From contig CP091725.1 in the NCBI GenBank assembly GCA_022009815.1, positions 2,108,001 to 2,172,000 on the forward strand: a DNA stretch of 64,000 nucleotides, in the 5' to 3' direction. Positions 27,022 to 36,825 of the stretch are shown in pieces. A program made the position numbers and the translations under genes. The notes under the pieces are model-generated. The model worked only from the letters and a program-made list of their open reading frames with translations. It did not search any database and was not told the DNA's origin. Every line of letters begins with the position of its first letter. Position 1 is the first letter of the stretch. This DNA comes from Bacteroidales bacterium (lineage in GTDB: Bacteria; Bacteroidota; Bacteroidia; Bacteroidales; Muribaculaceae).

Positions 27022-28140
27022 ATGAGTAAATGCAAAACAGTTACCTTGCGTAAGCGCAAGATTAAGAACGGGACACAGTATTCACTATGCCTTGACTACT
27101 ATCCCGGCTACCGTGACAATGTCACCATGAGAGTGATTACACGTGAAGCCTTAGGAATTTACATCTTCGCCAAACCTGCAAACCAGCAGGAACGGGACTT
27201 CAACGCACGCATGATGAAGAAAGCGGTCATCCTGCGCAACCAGCGCTACGAAGCCATTTTCAATGAAAACAACGGCTTTTTTGACAAGACCAAGATGAAG
27301 GGCGATTTCCTTGCCTATTTCAAAGGACTGGCTGACCGCAAGAATATCAAGTGGCAGCACGTATACAAGCATTTCCAGCGGTTCGTGAACGGCAAATGCA
27401 CCTTTGAGGAGGTGGATGTGGATTTGTGCCGCAAGTTCATGGAATACCTGCTTGATGCACCCCAATCCATCCACACCAACCAAAAGCTGCACATCAACTC
27501 CGCAGCAGGCTATTGGTCAACTTTCCGTGCCGTGCTGCACACCGCTTACCGTGACAGGAAGATAAAGGAGAACCCAAACGGCTTCTTAGACCGCATCGAG
27601 TGCATTCCCACCATCAGGGAGCATTTGAGCCAAGAGGAACTGATACGGCTTGCCGAAACACCCTGTGAGGAGGAGGTCTTGAAAAAAGCTTTTCTTTTCG
27701 CCTGTCTTACGGGACTGAGAAAGAGCGACATCAGACAGCTCACGTGGCAGCAGATACAACCATACACCAACGGCAGGATGTTCGTTACCACCCGTATGCA
27801 GAAAACCAAAGAAATAGTGCATAACCCCATCAGTGATGAAGCCTATGGACTGCTGGGAGAACGGGGCGAGGGACTTATCTTTGAGGATTTCAAGGACAAG
27901 ATGCTGCAAGGACCACTCCAACGGTGGCTCACGGCAGCAGGGATAACCAAGAAAATCACCTTTCACTGTACCCGCCACAGCTTCGGAAGCCTGCACGTGG
28001 AAATGGGAACGGACATGGCTGTCATCCAAGCCTATCTCGGACATAAGAACATTACCACCACACAAATCTATTCCAAGATAGCAGCGCAGCAGATGTGTCA
28101 GGTGGTGGACAAGATAACCTTGAAGCGCAAGGAGGCATAA
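27022..28140 (+). CDS. int: Tyrosine site-specific integrase
   Basis: A 372-residue recombinase of the Bacteroidetes mobile-element type. It has an arm-binding N-terminal strand region, a SAM-like core-binding domain (about 95-190) and the catalytic domain. Catalytic residues are visible: Arg in TGLRKSDIRQL, HxxR in FHCTRHSFGSL, His in YLGHKNITTTQIYSKI and the nucleophile Tyr in the same stretch. It would catalyse integration and excision of the element, whose left end lies 1.4 kb upstream. A strong hairpin follows the gene at 28164. Confidence 0.93.
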   Translation: MSKCKTVTLRKRKIKNGTQYSLCLDYYPGYRDNVTMRVITREALGIYIFAKPANQQERDFNARMMKKAVILRNQRYEAIFNENNGFFDKTKMKGDFLAYFKGLADRKNIKWQHVYKHFQRFVNGKCTFEEVDVDLCRKFMEYLLDAPQSIHTNQKLHINSAAGYWSTFRAVLHTAYRDRKIKENPNGFLDRIECIPTIREHLSQEELIRLAETPCEEEVLKKAFLFACLTGLRKSDIRQLTWQQIQPYTNGRMFVTTRMQKTKEIVHNPISDEAYGLLGERGEGLIFEDFKDKMLQGPLQRWLTAAGITKKITFHCTRHSFGSLHVEMGTDMAVIQAYLGHKNITTTQIYSKIAAQQMCQVVDKITLKRKEA

Positions 28141-28163
28141 ATGTCTCACATTGACAGGTATTC

Positions 28164-28203
28164 AGAGGGGCGGTTATGGCTACAAGGCTATAATCGCCCC
28201 TCT
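28164..28203 (+). terminator. Hairpin after the integrase
   Basis: AGAGGGGCGGTTATGGC / GCTATAATCGCCCCTCT pair over 17 bp with G-U pairs around TACAA; only a short T-rich tail follows. Confidence 0.65.
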
Positions 28204-28385
28204 ATGTTTGGCTTGATGCCACCATTTATAAGCCCCTCAGAGTATGAAACAGAGTATGATATGATGACATTTCGTGAAATACATTGAAAAAGACCGTTCT
28301 AACCGCAAATAACGGGCAGTAATTGGGAAAAATAGCATTAACTTTGCACAAAATAATACAGGAACATTCAATCTCTCAACGAAAT

Positions 28386-29242
28386 ATGGAATCATCAATC
28401 AAGGACAAATACATCATCTTGGGCTTTGTCGGCTTCGCCATCGTCCTAATATCTTCCATTGCCACGCTGGTAATAGCGGACAGCTTCAACCAAGACAACT
28501 TTGTCAGGTGGATAGTATTCGTATGCTGTAACCTGTTGGGATGGTTGCTCTATCTCTCCTTTCAGACACTTATCTTTGATACATACGAAATCTACAAATC
28601 AAGTTCGGCAAGAAAGAAACGATTGCCGAAGCCATAGAGGTGCAGGAAGAACTGTCACAAAATACACTTGAAGAAGCCACATCTGTGCCTGGACCTACAT
28701 CAGTCCCTGAGCCTGTACCCGAATCATCCCCGACAAAAGAAGAGACACTTATCCAAACACAACCGATAGAGCTTACTATCGCCCCGGATCTTCACGAAAA
28801 GAACCGTGCCAATTACGCAAGCAGAGAGCAACGGGAAAAGGAAGAGCGCATCCGCATGGTCATGGAGTATTGCCATTATTACCTGCCTCGCATTGCCGAC
28901 CAAGAAACCGTGAACCACATCTGTACTGAGGTGGACAAATGGATGAATCTTAACACTTATACCCCGAAGCCCATACAAAGACCGTTTACCAAAGACATCA
29001 ACAACATTCCACTCCGTCACTTCGTATGGAATATCTCTGAGCGTTTCCTGTACAAGAGATACTACAATGGGGATAACCGTGCCAAGTTCATCAAAGCCCT
29101 TTTCCCGAAATCGTTTGCTGATACAGACTTATCAACCATCAAGAATTTCAAGGTAGAGCCGTTAAAGACGGAAATTCCCATTGATGAACCCGAAAACGGC
29201 AAACTTGATTTCCACTATCCCGAGGATTATGTGCGGAATTAG
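28386..29242 (+). CDS. Element-encoded membrane protein of unknown function, frameshift near 28596
   Basis: Starts MESSIKDKYIILG and has two hydrophobic helices in the first ~75 residues (GFAIVLISSIATLVIA; WIVFVCCNLLGWLLYLS). The frame ends at 28637, but one missing A at 28596-28598 (TACAAATC to TACAAAATC) joins it to KFGKKETIAEAIEVQEELSQ. It then continues into a Pro/Glu-rich linker and a charged C-terminal domain (REQREKEERIRMVMEYCHYYLP...RFLYKRYY) ending at 29242. The repaired protein is about 285 residues. I do not recognise a named family. Its place between int and xis is typical for an accessory gene of these elements. Confidence 0.6.
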
Positions 29243-29361
29243 GATAATCACGACACCAACGACAACCATCCGGTAACTCATAACCGCCTGTTTTACATCG
29301 TTTCCCGAGTAATTTTACCCGTCATTTATGGCTGGGCTTAATTATTCGGGAATTATTTTGC

Positions 29362-29410
29362 AATGACGTGTCGTGGAGATATTCACGGATATATCATTTC
29401 AGTCCTTTGC
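29362..29410 (+). repeat. Copy B of the shared regulatory motif, upstream of the excisionase
   Basis: Near-identical partner of 26916-26950, ending 46 bp before the excisionase ATG. Suggests one regulator acts on both int and xis. Confidence 0.6.
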
Positions 29411-29441
29411 GCCAAGTCTTACAAAAGAGACGAGTACGCGA

Positions 29442-29816
29442 ATGGAAAAATCAATTCTTACCTTCAACGACCTCCCCGAGGTTGTCGCTCAGCTTCGAGA
29501 CGAAGTGATGAGCCTGAAAAGCCTGCTCGCCGAGCAGCGCAGTGTGAACAATGCCAAAACGGTGGACACCCACGTGCCCATGTCTGTGGACGAGGCAGCA
29601 GAGTATTTAGGTATCCCTAAGGGTACGCTCTACATGAAACTGTCAGAAGGGACAATCCCTGCCACCAAGCCCGGCAAACGCTATTGCCTTTACCGTGACG
29701 AACTGGACAAGTGGCTGGAAACCGCCCGAAAGAATCCCATACCGTTGTCAGACGAGGAACTGAACAAGTCCTTATCCTCTTCCCACCGTCGCAAGCCCAA
29801 CCCACGTAACTGGTGA
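29442..29816 (+). CDS. xis: Excisionase-like HTH protein
   Basis: About 124 residues from ATG 29442 (MEKSILTFNDLPEVVAQLRDEV), chosen because the frame upstream runs through the conserved regulatory motif. A short coiled-coil N-terminus (EVMSLKSLLAEQR) is followed by a MerR/Xis-type winged HTH (MSVDEAAEYLGIPKGTLYMKLSEGTIPATKPGKRYCLYRDELDKWLE). Proteins of this type bend att DNA and steer the integrase to excision. Its stop overlaps the start region of the RepA-like gene, so the two are coupled. Confidence 0.8.
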   Translation: MEKSILTFNDLPEVVAQLRDEVMSLKSLLAEQRSVNNAKTVDTHVPMSVDEAAEYLGIPKGTLYMKLSEGTIPATKPGKRYCLYRDELDKWLETARKNPIPLSDEELNKSLSSSHRRKPNPRNW

Positions 29817-29821
29817 ATGAT

Positions 29822-30918
29822 ATGGAAGAGGATAAGAACTATATCAACCTGATACGTGGCGACCTCACAAAAGCATCCCAAGCGCATAACGGTATGCCCG
29901 ACAGTGTAGGCATGATGAATATCAAGACGGCAAACCAAACCATTCTTGAAGCATCGTTATTGCCTACGCCCCGTGCGCTGTGGGACAGCTTTTGGTACGA
30001 GGGGGAACTCTCCTGCTTGTTTGCCGATTCCAACGTGGGCAAGTCCATCCTTGCCGTGCAGATAGCCGACCGCATCGCCCGAACCGACAATGTGCTGTAT
30101 CTGGACTTTGAACTGTCCGAAAAGCAGTTCCAGCTCCGCTATACCAACGAGCATGGAGAGCTCTACACCTTTCCCGACAAACTCTATCGGGTGTCTATTG
30201 ACTGCAACCAGCTTTTGGATGCCAACTTTGAGGAAGCTATCATAGGCGGCATTGAACAGATGGCTGTGCAGACCGACTGCAAGATTTCATCATTGACAAT
30301 CTTACCTACCTGTGTTGCGCCATGGAGAAAGGCGATGCCGCAGGACGGCTGATGATTCAGCTGAACAATCTCAAAAAGAGATATGCGCTCTCTATCCTTG
30401 TCCTAGCACATACGCCCAAACGCTCTTTGGATTGTCCCATCACATCCAACGACCTTGCCGGAAGCAAACGGCTCTACAATTTCTTTGACAGCGTGTTCAC
30501 CATTGGAAAAAGTGCCCAAGACGGAGGGCTTCGCTATGTGAAGCAGCTTAAAGTGCGCTATGGCACGTTCTCTCATGATGCGGATAATGTAATCGTTTAC
30601 GAGATTGACAAGGTGGATGCTTTCTTGCAGTTCGTGTTCAGGGGCTATTCCACGGAAAAGGAACACTTGAAAAAATTGGGCGACAATGAATCAAGCCAAA
30701 GGGATTGCCAAATTCTGCAACTCTCCCAATCGGGCAAGTCCGTCAGGGAGATAGCCTCACAGGTGAATTGTGGCAAGTCCACCGTAAACCGTATCATCCA
30801 GCGCAGCAAAGAGAGTAAAAACGCAGGTGTCCCAAGTGTCCCACTGTCCCAACCCTTAGAGTGTGGGACAATGGGACAGGATGGGACAGCCGACAATCAA
30901 CCATCAAAAACGGACTAA
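29822..30918 (+). CDS. RepA-like RecA-fold ATPase of the element, frameshift near 30285
   Basis: RecA/DnaB-type ATPase: Walker A FADSNVGKSILA, Walker B in IIDNLTYLCC and a VLAHTPKR sensor segment. A C-terminal HTH (SGKSVREIASQVNCGKSTVNRII) lies at about 310-335. The frame stops at 30352, but one T missing at 30285-30287 (GATTTCATC to GATTTTCATC) restores KIFIIDNLTYLCCAMEKGD and links to the frame ending at 30918. Such RepA-family proteins are thought to unwind DNA in mobilizable elements. ATG 29822 is preferred; a GTG at 29813 in frame is possible. Confidence 0.8.
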
Positions 30919-30921
30919 GCT

Positions 30922-32037
30922 ATGGGCAATTATTCATTACAGAAGTATAAAGGAACGGCAACACGGCATACCTGCCCCAAATGCGGAGACAGGCATTCTT
31001 TCGTCTATTACGTGGACGAAAATAATGTGCCGTTGCATCCATCGGTCGGCAGATGTAACCACGAAAGCGGTTGTGGGTATCACTACACTCCGAAAGAGTA
31101 TTTTCAAGAGCATCCTGAACACAGAACTACCAATGATTTCTCTTTTGACAGGCAAAGAGCAGAGCAGAAGAAAGTGAAGCAGCAAAGTAAGCCGACAGCC
31201 ATCGGCTATATTCCCCCTCACTATGTGGAGAAGTCGCAAAGCGAGCGTAGCAATTTCTTCCGTTTCCTCTTCACACTCCTTACTTCCTACTATGGCGACA
31301 AGGCGAAAGAGGTGTTGAAGCGGTTGTTGGAGGAATACCGTTTGGGGGCTACCCGTGACGGCTCTGTTATCTTTTGGCAGATAGACAGGACGGGCAAGGT
31401 ACGCACGGGAAAGGTGATGCAGTACAATCCCGAAGACGGACACCGTATCAAGGGAGGACAGACATCGGCAGTGAACTGGATACACAGCATATTGAAAAAG
31501 CAGCGTGTGTTGGCAGAGGATTGGCAACTATCCCAATGCCTTTTCGGGGAACACTTGTTGAAAACGCATCCCGACAAGGTGGTGGTCTTGGTGGAATCCG
31601 AGAAGAGTGCCGTTATCGGTTCTGCTATCTTCCCCGATTATGTATGGCTGGCTACGGGTGGTAAGAGTCAGATGAGAGAAGAGAAACTCCGTGTACTGTC
31701 AGGGCGAACCGTGCTTCTCTTTCCCGATGCCGATGCTTATGCCGAGTGGAAACAGCGAGCCGAGAGCATGTACTTTTGTAAGGTGGTGGTTTCGGACATC
31801 ATCGAAAGGAATGCCACCCCGAAACAAAAAGAAGCCCATATCGACATAGCCGATTGGATTATCTTTCAGATACGGGAGGGCAAGGTGATGAGTACAGCCA
31901 ACCACTTGGTCGAGGCTGAGAGAATCCTCCAGCGGATGATAGAGAAGAATCCCGTCCTGCAAAAACTGATAGACGATTTAGACCTTGTGCTGGTCGGTGC
32001 ATCTCCAATCGGCAACGATGATGAAAAACCTCCCTGA
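30922..32037 (+). CDS. DNA primase-like protein (zinc finger plus toprim-like, DUF6371 type)
   Basis: A 371-residue protein. The N-terminal zinc-binding module (CPKCGDRHSFVYYVDE...GRCNHESGCGYHY) resembles CHC2-type primase fingers. The middle and C-terminal part has VVLVESEKSAVIGSAIFPD, WLATGGKSQMR and TVLLFPDADA, matching toprim motifs (E, then DxD). It would lay primers for element replication after mobilization, as PrmN1 does in NBU1. It begins 3 bp after the RepA-like gene. Confidence 0.8.
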   Translation: MGNYSLQKYKGTATRHTCPKCGDRHSFVYYVDENNVPLHPSVGRCNHESGCGYHYTPKEYFQEHPEHRTTNDFSFDRQRAEQKKVKQQSKPTAIGYIPPHYVEKSQSERSNFFRFLFTLLTSYYGDKAKEVLKRLLEEYRLGATRDGSVIFWQIDRTGKVRTGKVMQYNPEDGHRIKGGQTSAVNWIHSILKKQRVLAEDWQLSQCLFGEHLLKTHPDKVVVLVESEKSAVIGSAIFPDYVWLATGGKSQMREEKLRVLSGRTVLLFPDADAYAEWKQRAESMYFCKVVVSDIIERNATPKQKEAHIDIADWIIFQIREGKVMSTANHLVEAERILQRMIEKNPVLQKLIDDLDLVLVGASPIGNDDEKPP

Positions 32038-32319
32038 CGGAGGAGAGCGGAAGCCGTAGGCTGGAGTTTGCAGACAATGGCTTGCCATTGATATAGCCCA
32101 CTATAACTACACGCTCCGCTTACGTAGTTGTGGGCTCTCCCGAGGGGATTAGGGTTTTACCCTAATGACCCACTCAGGGCGTTTCTCCCCTGAGAACCCA
32201 GAGCAAAGAGTGACCCTCTCTTTGCAATCTCCGCTTATGGGTTGCACCCCTAAGAACCCCATGCGTTTACGGACAGCGGAAAAGCAAACAATAAAGTACA
32301 AACCAAAAAACAAGTATCT
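32038..32319 (+). other. Probable origin of transfer (oriT) region
   Basis: A 280-bp non-coding gap directly before the relaxase gene. It contains a long inverted repeat GCCCACtATAACTAC / GTAGTTGTGGGC (about 32097-32134) with a CGCTCCGCTTAC loop and a second hairpin ATTAGGG / CCCTAAT (about 32149-32166). MobV relaxases nick at hairpins just upstream of their own gene. The precise nick site cannot be read. Confidence 0.6.
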
Positions 32320-33721
32320 ATGGCAACAAAATCAAGCATACATATCAAGCCCTGCAACATCGCATCGAGCGAGGCTCACAACAGGAGGACTGCCGAATAC
32401 ATGCGCCACATCGGAGAGTCCAGAATCTATGTCGTTCCTGAACTATCCACCGATAACGAACAGTGGATAAATCCCGACTTCGGCAGTCCGGATTTGCGGA
32501 TGCATTATGACAATATCAGACAGATGGTAAAGGAAAAGACCGGACGTGCCATGCAGGAAAAGGAGCGTGAACGCAAAGGCAAGAACGGTAAAATAGTCAA
32601 GATTGCGGGATGCTCCCCCATACGTGAAGGAGTGCTGCTTGTCAGGTCGGACACCACACTGGCAGACGTGCGTAAATTCGGTGAGGAGTGTCAAAGACGC
32701 TGGGGAATCACACCGCTGCAAATCTTCCTGCACAAGGATGAAGGGCATTGGCTGAACGGTCAGCCGGAAGCGGAAGACAGGGAAAGCTTCAAAGTCGGGG
32801 ACAGATGGTTCAAGCCGAACTATCATGCCCATATCGTTTTCGACTGGATGAACCACGAAACAGGAAAGAGCCGAAAGCTCAATGACGATGACATGATGCA
32901 GATGCAGACCCTTGCATCCGACATCCTGCTGATGGAACGCGGGCAGTCAAAGGCTGTCACTGGTAAGGAGCATCTGGAACGGAACGACTTTATCATTGAG
33001 AAGCAGAAAGCTGAACTGCAACGCATGGATGCAGCCAAACGGCACAAAGAAGAACAGATAAATCTTGCCGAGCAGGAACTGAAACAGGTGAAATCAGAAA
33101 TACGCACTGACAAGTTAAAGAAGACAGCCACCACGGCAGCGACAGCCATAACTAGTGGAGTTGCTTCTCTTTTCGGGAGTGGAAAACTGAAAGAACTGGA
33201 ACGTGCCAACGAAACTGCAAGACGAGGTTTCAAAACGGAACACCAATATTGAAAAATTGCAGAGCCAAGTACAGCAGATGCAGAAACAGCATGATACGCA
33301 AATCCACAATCTCAGAGAAATGCACAGGCAGGAACTTGACATGAAAGAAAAAGAACTGTCACGGCTCGCCAGAATCATAGACAAGGCTTTCAGGTGGTTT
33401 CCGATGTTCAGGGAAATGCTGCGCATGGAAAAGTTTTGTGCCATGCTGGGATTCTCTAAAGAAATGACTGAAAGTCTTATAGTCAAAAAAGAAGCCCTGA
33501 AATGTAGCGGTAAAATCTATTCCGAGCAACACAGGCGGAACTTTGATATAAAGGATGATATTTTAAGGGTGGAAAATGACCCTGACGATGAAAGCAGGCT
33601 GAACCTGACAATAAACAGGAAGCCGATTGCCGACTGGTTCAGGGAGCAATGGCACAGGCTTAGATATGGAGCAAGAGTGCCGCAACAGGAAGAAAGAAAA
33701 AGTAGAGGATTCAAATTATAA
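32320..33721 (+). CDS. mobA: MobV-family relaxase, frameshift near 33212
   Basis: Starts MATKSSIHIKPCNIASSEAHNRR, the MobV motif I (HxR and N residues for DNA contact), and has the metal-binding motif III (KPNYHAHIVFDW, HxH). A long coiled coil follows (from about 210: EKQKAELQRMDAAKRHKEEQ...). The frame stops at 33252; restoring two As at 33212-33214 (AACGAAACTG to AACGAAAAACTG) gives ERANEKLQDEVSKRNTN and continues the coiled coil to 33721. It nicks oriT and leads the strand during mobilization by a co-resident conjugative element. A strong terminator follows. Confidence 0.88.
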
Positions 33722-33740
33722 TAGAAGCAATTTGATTAGT

Positions 33741-33782
33741 AATCTAAAAGCACTCCGATAACGATTAGAGTGCTTTTAGATT
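33741..33782. terminator. Bidirectional terminator between mobA and cfxA
   Basis: Perfect 15-bp stem AATCTAAAAGCACTC / GAGTGCTTTTAGATT between convergent genes. Confidence 0.85.
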
Positions 33783-33813
33783 GTTTATCATTAATTATCA
33801 AAGCAAGTGCAGT

Positions 33814-34779
33814 TTAAGATTTTACTGAAGTTTGCATTAATAAAGAATATACTACAGCTGATATATGCGCAACATATTGTGACGCTTGTGATTCATTTCC
33901 CTTGAAATCCTTAACAAATACCGCTAAGGTATAACTGATATTATTAGGCAGACATATATAGGCAACATCATTGTGAGCTGCAAGAACACCATTTTCATTA
34001 ACATAACCTGAACCTGTCTTATGCGCTATAACAACCCCTTCTTTATCAAGAAGTGGAGCTGCTATCCTATCTACACCTGTTTTGCATTCTTTTAACGTAT
34101 TCTTAATGAAACTTTGTTTCTCATCATCGATAAGACCTTCAGTAAACAAACGATTCATCAACATTGCAGCACCAAGAGGAGATGTATAGTTAGAGTAAGC
34201 CTTGTTATGGTCAGCCGACATTTCCTCTTCCGTATAAGCTATCTGAAAACTTGAACGAGGAATGAGTGTGGCTATAAAACTATCTGTTTGAGCGACATTA
34301 ACCATATCCTTAAACATAAGGTTGCTTGCATTGTTGTCACTCTGAGTAAGAGTATAACGCAGCAAATCTCTCACTGTCAATGATATGACTGGCCCTGAAT
34401 AATCTTTCAGCATAGGACTCCAAGTCTTTGGGTCAAGTTTATCCCTATTTATATTTACTAAGGTATCAAGTGAAATTCCTTTATTGTCAAAGTCATTACA
34501 AAGAGCTAATGCCTGATGAACCTTAAACACACTCATCATAGGATAAACACTCTTATTATTGACCTTAACCGTATCTCTGTTATTAACAATAACCGCCACA
34601 CCAATTTCGCCAGGACAAGCTGAGACAATTTGAGAAATGCTATCAGTCAAAACATTTGTTAAAGGAGGATTTGCGCTATCTTTTGTCGCTGATTTATGGA
34701 ACAATGAAAATACCAAGATGAAAATGCAAACTAAAGCTATACTCAAAACTACGATTTGTTTTTTTCTGTTTTTTTCCAT
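33814..34779 (-). CDS. cfxA: CfxA-type class A beta-lactamase
   Basis: A 321-residue extended-spectrum class A serine beta-lactamase of Bacteroides and Prevotella. It has an N-terminal signal anchor (VVLSIALVCIFILVFSLFH), STFK-like Ser motif SVFKVH (about 72-77), SDN loop TQSDNNASN, an Omega-loop region with PRSSFQIAYTEEEM and KTG in IAHKTGSGYV. It hydrolyses penicillins and many cephalosporins in the periplasm. The gene is intact and lies tail to tail with mobA, as in Tn4555. Subtype (CfxA1-6) needs an exact comparison. Confidence 0.96.
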   Translation of the reverse strand: MEKNRKKQIVVLSIALVCIFILVFSLFHKSATKDSANPPLTNVLTDSISQIVSACPGEIGVAVIVNNRDTVKVNNKSVYPMMSVFKVHQALALCNDFDNKGISLDTLVNINRDKLDPKTWSPMLKDYSGPVISLTVRDLLRYTLTQSDNNASNLMFKDMVNVAQTDSFIATLIPRSSFQIAYTEEEMSADHNKAYSNYTSPLGAAMLMNRLFTEGLIDDEKQSFIKNTLKECKTGVDRIAAPLLDKEGVVIAHKTGSGYVNENGVLAAHNDVAYICLPNNISYTLAVFVKDFKGNESQASQYVAHISAVVYSLLMQTSVKS

Positions 34780-34826
34780 GTTTATATTATTTATATTTGT
34801 TTGACGAGAATATCTTTATTTGCCGA

Positions 34827-34834
34827 CAAAGGTA
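34827..34834 (-). promoter_or_regulatory. -7 box of cfxA, next to the IS1182 edge
   Basis: TACCTTTG on the minus strand, about 48 bp before the ATG. The IS end at 34860 falls where the -33 element should be, so the insertion may have replaced or altered it. Confidence 0.65.
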
Positions 34835-34859
34835 CATAACTTTACGGAAAAATATGTTT

Positions 34860-36705
34860 GAGTCCACTTTAAAAAGTGGTTTCGTTTAAAAGTTTAACAT
34901 TCATTCGTTCTTTGACTTTTGTAGTCTGGAGATTTTTTTCTTAATTTTGAAGTCGTAAACAACAATATAAGAATATGTTCAAAAAGAGTCCAAAGACAAA
35001 ACAATTCAACTTGTTCAGCTCTCCTTCAGGACTGATGTGCGAGCGAGAGGGTCGTATGTACGACGATGAATCAGCTTGGCACAACAAGTTCTACAAGGAA
35101 GTAACCTCCAAGGTTGACGAAGACATTTTTAAACCGCTCTATACAACAGAGCGAGAGGATAATCGTGTCGGTCGTCCAAATGCGTCCATCCGCATTCTTG
35201 TCTCAATGATGATACTCAAAGAAGGATGTGGTTGTAGTGACGAGCAGTTGTATGAGCAGTGCCGATTCAATCTGCTTTATCGCCGTGCCCTTGGCATGGT
35301 GACTCTTGATGAACAGTGTCCAGCCATAGATTCTTATTATGGATTCCGCCGTAAGATCTGCGAGTATGAGGAGCAAAAAGGCGTGAACCTCTTTGACAAA
35401 TGCTTCAAGCAAATCACCAAGGCACAAGCTATTGAGTATCGCATCTCCGGCAAGGCTATCCGTATGGACAGCAAACTCATTTCCAGCAATATCGCTTGGT
35501 ACTCTCGTTATGAGATTATCCATGCGACTTTTGTTAAATGCGTGTCTGAGGAGTCGTTGAGTCGCATTGATGACCAACTCGTTCATCAGCAGGCATTGGA
35601 TTTCTTCCAGGAGGATTCCGCTAAGACCGTTTACCGTACTGACAGCGAGACCATGGGCAAGCGACTTCTTTCATTGGGTATCGTGATTGACTATCTTCTA
35701 ACTCATGACATAATAGGTACTGATACTCTTCTCAGCCGTGTGTTCTCTGAACAATACGACAAATCTGAGGAAGGCATCGTCTCTGTCCGAGACAAGAAGA
35801 AGGTCTGCGCCAAGAGCCTTCAAAACCCACATGACCCAGATGCTGAATATCGTGGAAAGAATGGGAAGAAGGTGAAGGGTTACAGCACCAACATCACAGA
35901 AACCACGGATGAGCCAGGCAAGCCGAGCCTTATCACTGACGTGAAGGTCAAGGGAGCCTCCGCTGCAGACAATGGATTTGTCCAAGATGCCATAGATTCC
36001 ACGAAGGAAGTTACTGGCAATGACGTGCAAACGGTCTATACCGATGGAGCATACCAAAGTAAAGAGAATCGCAAGTTCGCAGAGGACAACGGCATTGAGT
36101 TCATCGCCAATGGCATACAAGGAAAGCCTTCTCGATTTGACTTGGACATGACGGATGAGCATACCTTGCAAGTCACCGACAAGACAACGGCAGAAGTCCA
36201 AACGGCAATACCTGTCAAACATGGACAATGGAAAATACCTGTTGAGAGTCCAAATGGAAAAAGGACTTGGAGATACTTCTCCAAAGAGCAAGTGGACAAG
36301 GCCGAGGTTCGCAAGAAAGTTGAATCCATCCCTTTCGAGGAAAGGAAGAAACGCAACAATGTCGAGGCAACCGTGTTACAATATTGCTTCCATACGAGAA
36401 ACAACAAGACTAGATACCGCACAAAGATAAAGCATACTTTGCAAGCTATCGCAAGGTGTGCTTGGATAAACATGCGCCGACTTTTCTTGTATGACCTTGA
36501 AATGGATCTCCAGATGGCAACAAAATAGTTCAAAGACCGAATCGCCCCACTTTGGGGCTATATTTAGGCAATAAGAGGCATTTAGACGCTGTATAAACTG
36601 GTCGTTTGCCAACTTGTCGCCAAAGTTAGTTAACGCCAAGGATTGCGTAAAAACTTTCCAAGGCATATGTTTAATTCAAATTAATCCACTTTTTAAAGTG
36701 GAGTC
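34860..36705 (+). mobile_element. IS1182-family insertion sequence
   Basis: Terminal inverted repeats GAGTCCACTTTAAAAAGTGG (34860-34879) and its complement at 36686-36705 match at 19 of 20 positions. The six bases ATGTTT flank both sides (34854-34859 and 36706-36711), a target-site duplication showing a direct insertion. One intact transposase gene is inside. Confidence 0.88.
34975..36528 (+). CDS. IS1182-family transposase
   Basis: A 517-residue DDE transposase. The N-terminal DUF772 segment (RPNASIRILVSMMILKEGCGCSDEQLYEQCRFNLLYRRALG) contains typical IS1182/IS5-like residues. The catalytic region includes IRMDSKLISSNIAWYSRYE (first Asp), VQTVYTDGAYQSKENRKFAEDNG (second Asp) and a C-terminal E/R helix (RCAWINMRRLFLYDLE). 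The reading frame is complete, so the IS may still be active. GC content is lower than in the host genes. Confidence 0.9.
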   Translation: MFKKSPKTKQFNLFSSPSGLMCEREGRMYDDESAWHNKFYKEVTSKVDEDIFKPLYTTEREDNRVGRPNASIRILVSMMILKEGCGCSDEQLYEQCRFNLLYRRALGMVTLDEQCPAIDSYYGFRRKICEYEEQKGVNLFDKCFKQITKAQAIEYRISGKAIRMDSKLISSNIAWYSRYEIIHATFVKCVSEESLSRIDDQLVHQQALDFFQEDSAKTVYRTDSETMGKRLLSLGIVIDYLLTHDIIGTDTLLSRVFSEQYDKSEEGIVSVRDKKKVCAKSLQNPHDPDAEYRGKNGKKVKGYSTNITETTDEPGKPSLITDVKVKGASAADNGFVQDAIDSTKEVTGNDVQTVYTDGAYQSKENRKFAEDNGIEFIANGIQGKPSRFDLDMTDEHTLQVTDKTTAEVQTAIPVKHGQWKIPVESPNGKRTWRYFSKEQVDKAEVRKKVESIPFEERKKRNNVEATVLQYCFHTRNNKTRYRTKIKHTLQAIARCAWINMRRLFLYDLEMDLQMATK

Positions 36706-36764
36706 ATGTTTCTAAAATATATAAATAGACAGCTGTGGGGAAAATGTGGGGAAAAATTAGATAA

Positions 36765-36806
36765 TTAAAAAGGCTAAATGACTGGAAATAATCACTTAGC
36801 CTTTTA
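36765..36806. terminator. Bidirectional hairpin
   Basis: TTAAAAAGGCTAA / TTAGCCTTTTAA stem with A and T runs on the two sides, 60 bp past the IS right end. Confidence 0.65.
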
Positions 36807-36825
36807 ATCCGTACCCAGACCCGTA

